Below are positions 1 through 8,301 of a stretch of DNA of 25,999 nucleotides, piece by piece. The translations under genes were made by a program, and so were the position numbers. Positions within the stretch are counted from its first letter, which is position 1, and each line of letters starts with the position of its first letter. The notes beneath the pieces are model-generated. The model made no database searches. It worked only from the letters and a program-made list of their open reading frames with translations, and was not told the origin of the DNA. This DNA comes from Solirubrobacteraceae bacterium. Lineage in GTDB: Bacteria; Actinomycetota; Thermoleophilia; Solirubrobacterales; Solirubrobacteraceae. The stretch spans positions 1 through 25,999 of the forward strand of contig JASHQV010000361.1 in assembly GCA_030038955.1 (NCBI GenBank), written 5' to 3'.

Positions 1-363
1 GCTGGACGAGGGCAGGTTGCCCTCGCACCAGTCGCCTTCGATCCAGGTCTCGCGCCTCACGTCGGCCCGCCTCAGCATGCGACTCGTCGCGTCATGCATC
101 GCGGCGCTCATGTCCAGCAGCGCCGGCTGGCCCCCGGTCTCCGCGACCAGGTCGCGCAGCTCTGGGGTCACGCCGAGGATCAGCACGCGGCCAGCGAGCC
201 GGCGGCCAGCCAGCCTGCGATAGATCGCGATGTCTCCCGCCGTTGGCCGGCGAGCGACGTGTGGCCACCTCGGAGCGGCGGACTCCCAGATTGCAAGCGC
301 CTGCGCGGGCGTGCCGTTGAAGCCCAGGGCCCGATCGACCGTTTGCGCGAGCTGCAGCGGCAT
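1..363 (-). CDS. Class I SAM-dependent methyltransferase, N-terminal 121 residues (truncated by window edge)
   Basis: An open minus-strand frame runs from ATG at 363 to the window edge, with an in-frame TAG 12 bases upstream of the ATG, so the start is well defined. The product begins MPLQLAQTVDRAL. It has a Rossmann-type first strand and loop VLILGVTPELRDLV (residues 60-73) followed by ALLDMSAAM (81-89), the usual spacing of motif I and the acidic ribose-binding residue (D84) of class I methyltransferases. The motif I loop is G-V-T-P-E rather than G-x-G-x-G, as in several divergent families. The rest of the catalytic domain lies outside the window, so the substrate cannot be guessed. It is transcribed divergently from the MetE-like gene, and the repeats at 385-549 lie between them. 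No strong ribosome binding site is visible. Confidence 0.75.
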   Translation of the reverse strand, partial: MPLQLAQTVDRALGFNGTPAQALAIWESAAPRWPHVARRPTAGDIAIYRRLAGRRLAGRVLILGVTPELRDLVAETGGQPALLDMSAAMHDATSRMLRRADVRRETWIEGDWCEGNLPSSS

Positions 364-389
364 TTGCCAGCCAGCCTATCCGACCGTCA

Positions 390-440
390 GCATGCTGACG
401 GCTGCCGCATGCTGACGGCTGCCGCATGCTGACGGCTGCC
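390..440. repeat. Three perfect 17-bp tandem repeats
   Basis: The unit GCATGCTGACGGCTGCC occurs three times without a mismatch at 390-406, 407-423 and 424-440. The first copy overlaps a perfect 16-bp palindrome (385-400, CGTCAGCATGCTGACG). The array lies 27 bases upstream of the truncated methyltransferase start and 127 bases upstream of the MetE-like gene. It could be a set of binding sites or a replication-slippage array. Confidence 0.95.
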
Positions 441-480
441 GGCATCTCGCCCGCCGCGATCGAACGTCGGGCGCCGCGCC

Positions 481-549
481 GACGGTGCGCGCGCAGGTGT
501 GGGATTCTGAGCGCGCACCGTCGCTACGAGCGCGCGACCGTCGCTGCGA
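481..549. repeat. Inverted and direct repeats in the divergent intergenic region
   Basis: GACGGTGCGCGC (481-492) is the exact reverse complement of GCGCGCACCGTC (511-522), with an 18-base spacer. The right arm is part of a roughly 20-bp unit (509-529) that repeats imperfectly at 528-549, with one inserted base and one substitution. Three related half-sites therefore sit just upstream of the ribosome binding site of the MetE-like gene. They look like an operator cluster or a structured leader; no regulator is identified. Confidence 0.7.
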
Positions 550-566
550 AAAGAGGAGAAGATCCG

Positions 567-1628
567 ATGTCACGAGTCACCAGCGAGCTGTTGCTCGTCG
601 GGAGCCTGCCGGTGGAGTCGACCGAGGCGGCCTTCCGAGTCGGCGCCGAGCTGTTTGGTGACATGGTGTTCGCGCTGCCGGACGGCGAGACGGGACCGCG
701 AGCGGGGTGGGTCAGCTACGAGCGCGAGCAGCTGACGCGGCCCAACCCCGACGTCGTCGTCGTCGCCGAAACCGAGTCGCCGACCGGCCGGCCCCGGCAC
801 GCCTACGAGACGCCGGTGTTCTCGATCCGCGAGGGCGTCAGCGAGCTGCACTTCGAGCGGTGGCCGCGAATCGACGACGCGATCGACTCCTACAAGCAGT
901 TCCGCGCTCTGCGCGAGCACGGCGTGATCCCGGCTGGACTGCGCTTCCAGGTCGGGCTGCCGTTCCCTGCGAGCGCCCTGAACGCCTTCAAGGCCAACTT
1001 TGCGGCCGACTATCCCCGCGCCGAGCGGGGCTTCGAGCGGCTCGTCGCGCGCGAGCTGGAGCGGATGCTCGCCGAGATCCCGGCCCGGGAGCTGGCGATC
1101 CAGTGGGACTGCGCGTACGAGACCCAGGACATCGAAGGCGTGCTCGCGTGGACCTCCGAGGGGGCGTGGGAGCGCTTCGCCGGTCCTGTCGCGAGGCTCA
1201 CGCGGCTGATTCCCGAGGAGGTCCTGGTCGGATATCACCTCTGCTACGGCACGTTCCCCGAGTGGCCGATGTACGAGGCCCGCGACTACGCCGTGCTCGT
1301 GCGGATGGCGAACTTCGCCGTCGCTAACTCGGGGCGCACGGTCGACTGGCTACACCTCGCCGGGCCTCGCTACCTGCGCAGCGAGGACAGGAGCTTCTTC
1401 CGGCCGCTGATCGACCTCGAGCCCGGACCAGCCCGCGTGTTCCTGGGGATCGTGCTGCCGATCGACGGGATCCCGGGCCTCCGGCGCAGGCGGGCGACCG
1501 CGTCGCGCTACCTGCGCGACTTCGGCGTCGCGATGTACTGCGGCTTCGGGCGCCAGCCCGGCGCCGACGGGATCGAGACGATGCGGGAGCATCGTCGCGT
1601 CGCGGCGTCGATCAGGTCGGAGCGGTAG
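567..1628 (+). CDS. Stand-alone UROD/MetE-fold protein with methionine-synthase-like zinc site
   Basis: This is a 353-residue protein. The ATG at 567 is chosen over upstream in-frame codons because GAGGAG (553-558) is well spaced before it and because upstream translation reads through the tandem repeats. It opens with LLLVGSLPVES and FALPDGETGPR (36-45), typical of the UROD/MetE-like superfamily. It keeps the pattern of a MetE zinc site: H224 and C226 in GYHLCYG (222-228) and a late cysteine, C325, in MYCGFG (323-328). Cobalamin-independent methionine synthase is about 750 residues, so this is a single-barrel relative, not a MetE. Family members are mostly uncharacterised; methyl or alkyl transfer to a zinc-bound thiol is a reasonable inference, but the substrate is unknown. 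The truncated methyltransferase lies divergently upstream. Confidence 0.85.
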   Translation: MSRVTSELLLVGSLPVESTEAAFRVGAELFGDMVFALPDGETGPRAGWVSYEREQLTRPNPDVVVVAETESPTGRPRHAYETPVFSIREGVSELHFERWPRIDDAIDSYKQFRALREHGVIPAGLRFQVGLPFPASALNAFKANFAADYPRAERGFERLVARELERMLAEIPARELAIQWDCAYETQDIEGVLAWTSEGAWERFAGPVARLTRLIPEEVLVGYHLCYGTFPEWPMYEARDYAVLVRMANFAVANSGRTVDWLHLAGPRYLRSEDRSFFRPLIDLEPGPARVFLGIVLPIDGIPGLRRRRATASRYLRDFGVAMYCGFGRQPGADGIETMREHRRVAASIRSER

Positions 1629-1701
1629 TGCCGACCCCGCGCGAGCGCGTTGGCGACGGCCACTTGGATGTGGAGCGCGTCTGGCGCGCTACGCTTGCGC
1701 C

Positions 1702-1899
1702 ATGCGCACCGATGTGCAGAACGTTCCCGAGCGTCGCCCGTCGCTGGCGAGGCGTGCGGTCGCGGGTCTGGTGGCGGTGGCGGCGGTTGTGCTCGCCATC
1801 CACTTCGTCATCGGCCTGATCATGACCGTGTTCTACTTCGTGCTGGCGGTGGCGGTGATCGTCGCCGTGCTCTGGGCCCTGAAGACGATCCTCTGGTAG
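1702..1899 (+). CDS. Small two-helix membrane protein
   Basis: A 65-residue protein with a short charged N-terminus (MRTDVQNVPERRPSLARR) and two hydrophobic stretches at about 18-40 and 43-60, ending KTILW. It has no recognisable catalytic motif. A -10-like TACGCT (1690-1695) ends six bases before the ATG and there is no Shine-Dalgarno, so the transcript may be leaderless. The next gene follows after four bases, suggesting co-transcription. The function is unknown; small helical-hairpin proteins like this are common in actinobacteria. Confidence 0.65.
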   Translation: MRTDVQNVPERRPSLARRAVAGLVAVAAVVLAIHFVIGLIMTVFYFVLAVAVIVAVLWALKTILW

Positions 1900-1903
1900 C
1901 GGC

Positions 1904-2224
1904 GTGTCCGGCGGCGGACTCGGCCTGCTGGTGATCTGCTTCTTCTTCGGGCTGGCGGGAGGGATCGTCGGCCGGATCAAGGGCAGCTCCTTCGTGATCT
2001 GGTTCCTGATCTCCGCGTGCGTGCCGTTCATCGGGCTGCTGACCGCAGTTCTGTACCGGTTCGAGGACAGGGAGCTGCGCCGTCAGTGCCCCCGCTGCCG
2101 CCGCGTCGTGCGGCTGCACGACGCCGTGTGCATGACCTGTGGCACGGAGCTGGAGTTCCCCACCGTGGCGCTCGCGTCGGAGTCGGATCTGCGTGAGCGC
2201 GGGCTGGCTGCCGGTGGTCGGTAG
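1904..2224 (+). CDS. Membrane protein with C-terminal zinc ribbon
   Basis: A 106-residue protein starting at GTG 1904, four bases after the preceding stop. Two hydrophobic segments (about 4-23 and 28-51) are followed by a basic/acidic stretch. A zinc ribbon follows, with C62-x2-C65 (CPRC) and C76-x2-C79 (CMTC). The pairing of a membrane anchor with a cytosolic zinc ribbon is visible, but the role is not known; it may be a small regulator or a partner of the preceding membrane protein. It converges on the AbiEi gene with only 11 bases between the two stop codons and no terminator hairpin. Confidence 0.75.
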   Translation: MSGGGLGLLVICFFFGLAGGIVGRIKGSSFVIWFLISACVPFIGLLTAVLYRFEDRELRRQCPRCRRVVRLHDAVCMTCGTELEFPTVALASESDLRERGLAAGGR

Positions 2225-2235
2225 CCCGGCGGCGC

Positions 2236-2913
2236 TCAACGGCGTTCCCGTCTCTGCTGGTCTGGCTCGTCAGAGCTACGGACGGGCGGCTTGTCTGCCG
2301 CGAGCCGGTCGGCTTGGTCGAGTGCGGCCTGAAGCCCACGCCTGACGATCGTGCGCAGTCTCGACCGCGTGATCAGCTCAGTCCACTGCTCGAGCAGTCC
2401 GCGATCGAAGCCCTCGGGTAGGGTGAGTTCGGGGAAGCGCACGACGCCGCCGCGCGGTGCGCCGACGTAGACCATGTCGAACAGCGCCTTCTCGGCTGAT
2501 GCCACGTAGCCAGCTTCGGGTGATCCTTCGAATCCGGTGAACACTTCGGAAGCAATGTGGTGGATCGCGAACATCCCGAAGTGGGTGTTGACAAGGCGGG
2601 TTCGATCCAGTGACGCGACGTCGATCCTCGCCGGGATCTGCTCGATCACGCCGTGGCGCGCGAGCGCCGACCACAGCGAGACGTAGGCAGGATAAGGAGC
2701 TGTCAGATATGGAGCGATCACGATCGGAGGCGTGTGGCGGTCAAGAGCCCAGAGGCCCTTCTGGATCTGCCGCACGAGTCCGGCTCGCTCCGTCGCACGC
2801 AGCATCTTGGAAGCGGCGTTAGGGGAGGTGCGTAGCCGTGCCGCAGCCTCGCGCGTCTCGATCACCGGCCGGCCGACGGCTAGCAGCTCGCCGTATGCCT
2901 CGGTCGTCCGCAC
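2236..2913 (-). CDS. AbiEi-family antitoxin of a type IV toxin-antitoxin pair
   Basis: A 225-residue protein from GTG at 2913, preceded by GGAG about ten bases upstream; an ATG at 2955 would extend it by 14 residues deeper into the toxin gene. The N-terminus (about 3-50) reads as the winged-helix domain of AbiEi: AAARLRTSPNAASKMLRATE is the helix-turn-helix and LVRQIQKGLWAL the wing. The C-terminal part contains HFGMFAIHHIASEVFTGF and AEKALFDMVY, the pattern of the AbiEi C-terminal domain in which SxEKALxD is typical. In this family the antitoxin represses its own operon and counteracts the toxin without a stable protein complex. The gene overlaps the toxin's 3' end by 34 bases and comes second, opposite to the common antitoxin-first order. 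Confidence 0.88.
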   Translation of the reverse strand: MRTTEAYGELLAVGRPVIETREAAARLRTSPNAASKMLRATERAGLVRQIQKGLWALDRHTPPIVIAPYLTAPYPAYVSLWSALARHGVIEQIPARIDVASLDRTRLVNTHFGMFAIHHIASEVFTGFEGSPEAGYVASAEKALFDMVYVGAPRGGVVRFPELTLPEGFDRGLLEQWTELITRSRLRTIVRRGLQAALDQADRLAADKPPVRSSDEPDQQRRERR

Positions 2914-3668
2914 TTCACAAGCTCTCCTGCAACGTGGTCCCGGATCATTTTCCACGCCGTCCGATCGTAAAGCGCGACGACAGCATCGTCGATGAACGGG
3001 ACAACCTGATCATTGAAGTCCTGCCACGTGAGCGCGACAGCAGCCTCGGCAGCCTCCCGGCGCAGGTGCGCCGGGATCGCGTCAAGCCCGGGTCCGCCGC
3101 GGCGCCGGCGCAAGAGCATGTCCAGGTCAAACAGATCACGAGCCTGCGTCGCGGGCCGCAGCGCCAGTGCCCTTATCTTCTGCTCGGTGGCAGCCTCCAG
3201 CAGGTAGTGCTGCACTAACGGAGGACGGATCGCATAGGGCGCGACGATCTCTGCAGGCACCGCATCGAGCCGGAACCGGGTGTCTCCGTCTCGTGAGCTG
3301 AACTCCAGCTTCGTTCGGATCTTGTCGGTGTGCCCGGCCACCGTCAGCCATACTCGCCAGCGACGCGTCGTCGCGGTTTGCTTGGGCTTACCGATGTCGT
3401 GGCGGTCGATCGTGATCTGCGCGCTGCGCAGCGTGCGGCTCAGCGCGTCTCCCGTTAGGGCTCTGTCGACCTGCTCCTCAAACCTCCAGTCGGCCTCCAG
3501 CCCAGTCACGTCAAGATCGAGGTCTTCCGAGTAGCGGACGCTGTCGAAGAAGTAGCGGAGGTTGGCTCCCCCCTTGAGGATGTACCGCCGATCACCTAGA
3601 TGCGCGCGCAGCACGTCTAGAAAAGTCAGGTGAAAATGCTCGATGACCTGTGGGACCGCGTACGCCAT
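2880..3668 (-). CDS. AbiEii/AbiGii-family nucleotidyltransferase toxin
   Basis: A 262-residue protein. The nucleotidyltransferase core is visible as LKGGANLRYF (31-40) and SEDLDLD (47-53), giving the GG and DxD residues needed for metal and NTP binding. The later EQKIRALALRPATQARDLFDLDML matches the helical part of the family (K-ALxxR-xxRDxxDL). AbiEii toxins are GTP-binding nucleotidyltransferases that stop growth and can abort phage infection. The ATG at 3668 is preferred because the family's homologous region starts there; an ATG at 3761 in the same frame would add 31 residues of low-complexity sequence. Overlap with the antitoxin gene implies translational coupling. An inverted repeat lies just upstream. 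Confidence 0.88.
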   Translation of the reverse strand: MAYAVPQVIEHFHLTFLDVLRAHLGDRRYILKGGANLRYFFDSVRYSEDLDLDVTGLEADWRFEEQVDRALTGDALSRTLRSAQITIDRHDIGKPKQTATTRRWRVWLTVAGHTDKIRTKLEFSSRDGDTRFRLDAVPAEIVAPYAIRPPLVQHYLLEAATEQKIRALALRPATQARDLFDLDMLLRRRRGGPGLDAIPAHLRREAAEAAVALTWQDFNDQVVPFIDDAVVALYDRTAWKMIRDHVAGELVKCGRPRHTASC

Positions 3669-3677
3669 TCCATCTAA

Positions 3678-3717
3678 CGATACATGAACAGGAACTATAA
3701 GGCACGTTGTTGTATCG
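3678..3717. promoter_or_regulatory. Inverted repeat upstream of the AbiE operon (candidate autoregulatory operator)
   Basis: CGATACA at 3678-3684 and TGTATCG at 3711-3717 are exact reverse complements separated by 26 bases, and one further pair is compatible. They bracket a minus-strand TATAGT (3698-3693) that could be a -10 element. AbiEi antitoxins are known to bind inverted repeats upstream of their operons, so this is a reasonable operator candidate, not shown here. Confidence 0.45.
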
Positions 3718-3786
3718 CTGGCGGACCGCCTCTGCTGCACGGAGCTCGCCTGGACGGGCATCGCTCCGCATTGGACCGGATCTAGG

Positions 3787-3815
3787 TGGACAAGTCGTCT
3801 CGCACGCGCTAGGAT
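3787..3815 (+). promoter_or_regulatory. Sigma-70-type promoter for the SDR/WecA operon
   Basis: TGGACA (3787-3792) is followed by a 17-base spacer and TAGGAT (3810-3815): five of six and four of six matches to the housekeeping consensus, with ideal spacing. Transcription would start near 3822, leaving a leader of about 80 bases before the GTG at 3905. It is the best-matching promoter I found in the window. Confidence 0.5.
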
Positions 3816-3904
3816 CCGGCGCGTCGGGCTGGGTGCAGAGGACGCACCCGATTGGGTTCATAGCTCTCGCGCAGGGGCGTCGAGACGGATCGAAGGGTTA
3901 TCGA

Positions 3905-5927
<2,023 letters not shown>

Positions 5928-5938
<11 letters not shown>

Positions 5939-7052
5939 GCTGAAAGCCGCCGTGGCGTTCGCAGTCGCGGCGCTGGTCACATACCTGGTGACGCCGGCGT
6001 GCATCGCAGTCGCCGTCCGCACCGGCTTCTACGACCGGCCCAAGGGCTACAAGGGCCACAAGCGGCCGACGCCGTACCTCGGGGGCACCGCGATCGTGCT
6101 CGGCATCGTCGCGGCTGTGATGGCGACCGGCGGCGGCGTTCAGGCTCACCCGCTGATCATCGCCTGCGCGATTGGCATCTGGGTGCTCGGCACGATCGAC
6201 GACCGCGTGAACCTGCCGATCTCGCTGCGCACGCTCACGGAGATCGGCATCGCCGTGGCGCTGTGGGCGACCGGCCGCGGCTGGGGCGTGTTCCACGACG
6301 GCCCGGCCGACCTGGCGCTGACGGTGCTGTGGGTGCTCGGCGTGATGAACGCCTTCAACCTGATGGACAACATGGACGGCGCGGCGGCCTCGACGGCGGC
6401 CGTCTCGGCGCTGGGCGCCGGCACGCTGGCGCTGATGTCCAGCGACGGTGTCCTAGCGGCGCTCGCGTTTGGCGTCGCCGGCGCCTGCATCGCCTTCCTG
6501 CCCCGCAACCTCGCCTCGCGGATCTTCATGGGCGACGGCGGCAGCCTCGTGATCGGGCTGCTGGTCGCTCGCGTGACGATGGCGGCCGTCACCCCGGGCT
6601 ATCTCGGCCCGAGCGGCGTGATCGTGGCGGCGCTGCTGGTCGGCTTGGTGATCTTCGACACGACGCTCGTGGTGATCTCCCGCAGTCGCGCCGGCGTTCC
6701 CGTGCTGAGCGGCGGGCGGGATCACCTCACCCATCGCCTCGCCGGACGGCTGGGCGCGCCTCGCAACGTCGCCCTGACGCTGGCCGGGGCGCAGCTGATC
6801 CTGTGCGGCATCACGATCGGCGTCTCCCAGGCCGGCGTCGGCTGGGTGCTGCTGGCCGGTGCCGTGGCCCTCGTCGCCGGGGCGGTGATGATCTGGCAGT
6901 TCGAGCGCTCGGTGTGGTTCCACCGCACTGTCGCTCATGCCGACGGTGCGGCTGGGGAAGCCGGCAAGGATGCTGCGCCGGCCGCCGACCTGGCCTCCGC
7001 CGCCGACCTGGCCTCCGCCGCGGGCCTGCTTGCCCGCCCAGGTGGCGCTTAG
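5928..7052 (+). CDS. MraY/WecA-family undecaprenyl-phosphate sugar-1-phosphate transferase
   Basis: A 374-residue polytopic membrane protein (about ten hydrophobic segments). The family motifs appear in order: HKRPTPYLGG (44-53), the catalytic DD in GTIDDR (D91-D92), NAFNLMDNMDG (131-141), FMGDGGS (190-196) and DHLTHRL (275-281), matching the histidine motif of the WecA/TagO/WbpL group. It would transfer a sugar 1-phosphate from a nucleotide sugar to the lipid carrier and so start the repeat unit. The ATG at 5928 overlaps the SDR stop by 11 bases, so the two are coupled. The C-terminal tail (about 335-374) is Ala-rich and includes a duplicated hexapeptide encoded by an 18-bp tandem repeat. 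The gene ends in a four-base tail-to-tail overlap with the next gene. Confidence 0.93.
6984..7019 (+). repeat. Two perfect 18-bp tandem repeats in the WecA-like tail
   Basis: GCCGACCTGGCCTCCGCC is repeated exactly at 6984-7001 and 7002-7019, in frame, giving ADLASA twice in the cytosolic tail. It looks like recent slippage in a region under little constraint. Confidence 0.9.
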
Positions 7053-8257
7053 CGGCTCGTATCTGTAGGGCGACGCGTTACCGTCGCTGCAGGACCTCCC
7101 GACGGATCGCTATCAAGCAACTGCCGGTAGATCTCTCGGTACCTGCTCACTCCTGTCGTGAGGCCGAACATGTCGGTGGCGAGCAATTGCGCCCGTTCCG
7201 CTAGATCAGGATCCGCCCACGCCTCCAGCAAGCGCGTTGCCGCCTTGCGTAGGCTTGTCTCGTCGTCGCCTTCCACAACAGCGCCAAGTTGATGAGCGGC
7301 GACCAACTCATCCAGGTCACCCACGCCCGGAGTCACGGCCACTGCCATGCCAGCGGCGAGATACTCGGCAAATCGTGTCGGTGCACGAGCCAGATTTGCA
7401 GCTCCCGTAGTGATTAGACATAGCCCGATTCCCCCGCGGCAAAGCTCTGCAGCAACCTGTTCATGGGCGACGGTGCGGATGTCTGCGGGTCTCCCACGCA
7501 AGAGCTTGCGCGCAAGCTCCACCTGCCGTGTCAGGACAACGAGCGGCAGTTCCATGATCTCAGCCAGCTCGACCGCTAACTCAAATCGATACCAGGTACC
7601 CATAGAGCCGCACCAGATCAACCTAGGATTGGAATCACGATGCCGAGTGGCGGGGTAGCGGTCCGTCGCTACGCACGTCGGGATCACGTGGATGGGCACG
7701 TTCCTGCCCCGTGTCCACGTCTCGATCTGCGGAACCGACGCCTGGGTCAGGGTCACAACGGCATCTGCCGATCCGAACAGCCAACGCTCGCACCGCTTGC
7801 CGATCCGGTAGAGCAAGCCACCGGCTGGCCAGATCCCTCCCTCGACACGCTCATCGACCCAGAATCCCCGAATGTCGAACAGCAGCTTCCAGGTCCGGTG
7901 CGGCGCGGCTAGCAACGCGATGACGGCGGGAACGTAGCTACGAACGTGCACGATCTGCGCTCGCTCGCGTCTCACGAGCTTGCGGCACGCAGCTGCCCCT
8001 CGCAGCATGTCCCAGAGCGTGCTCAGCACGGGTGGCCGCTTGTGGTAGGTGAGCGGCGTCCAGCTGATGCCTACCGACGCGAGCCGTTGCGTCATCTCGG
8101 TGCGGTCGTCGGTGGGCTTCTCGAACGAAAGCAGCGTTATCGTGCAGTCGGCAGCCAGCCGCTCCAAGTATGCGACGACCTGTGAGCGCCCCAGTGGCTC
8201 ACTGGCGCCGTCGTAGGAGATATATAGAACCCTCGGCTGCGTCCTGCGCTGATCCAC
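7049..8257 (-). CDS. Glycosyltransferase, GT4-like (GT-B fold)
   Basis: A 402-residue soluble protein beginning VLYISYDGASEPLGRSQVVAYL (9-30), the N-terminal signature of a GT4-type group with the Gly-rich acceptor loop. The middle carries LLFDIRGFWVDERVEGG. The C-terminal donor half has RLIWCGSMGTWYRFELAVEL and APTRFAEYLAAGMAVAVTPGVGDLDELV, where the usual E-x7-E motif is represented by FAEYLAAGMAV...GDLDEL. It would add one sugar to the lipid-linked unit on the cytosolic face; donor and linkage are not predictable. It lies 44 bases downstream of the glycoside hydrolase on the same strand, and its stop overlaps the WecA-like gene's stop by four bases tail to tail. Local GC is clearly lower than in the WecA-like gene. 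Confidence 0.88.
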   Translation of the reverse strand: MDQRRTQPRVLYISYDGASEPLGRSQVVAYLERLAADCTITLLSFEKPTDDRTEMTQRLASVGISWTPLTYHKRPPVLSTLWDMLRGAAACRKLVRRERAQIVHVRSYVPAVIALLAAPHRTWKLLFDIRGFWVDERVEGGIWPAGGLLYRIGKRCERWLFGSADAVVTLTQASVPQIETWTRGRNVPIHVIPTCVATDRYPATRHRDSNPRLIWCGSMGTWYRFELAVELAEIMELPLVVLTRQVELARKLLRGRPADIRTVAHEQVAAELCRGGIGLCLITTGAANLARAPTRFAEYLAAGMAVAVTPGVGDLDELVAAHQLGAVVEGDDETSLRKAATRLLEAWADPDLAERAQLLATDMFGLTTGVSRYREIYRQLLDSDPSGGPAATVTRRPTDTSR

Positions 8258-8301
8258 TGTTGGTACAGCTGCTCGCTGCGACGCATCGGTGAGGTGCCCG
8301 A

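Noticed and set aside
390..440. CRISPR array
   Set aside because: Repeats are 17 bp, directly abutting and without spacers; it is a simple tandem array.
92..445. Minus-strand 117-residue frame at the left edge
   Set aside because: It is Arg/Ala/Gly-rich with no family features; the neighbouring minus-strand frame encodes a recognisable methyltransferase N-terminus.
426..566. N-terminal extension of the MetE-like frame
   Set aside because: It translates the tandem repeats and lies upstream of a good ribosome binding site; the family's N-terminus matches the ATG at 567.
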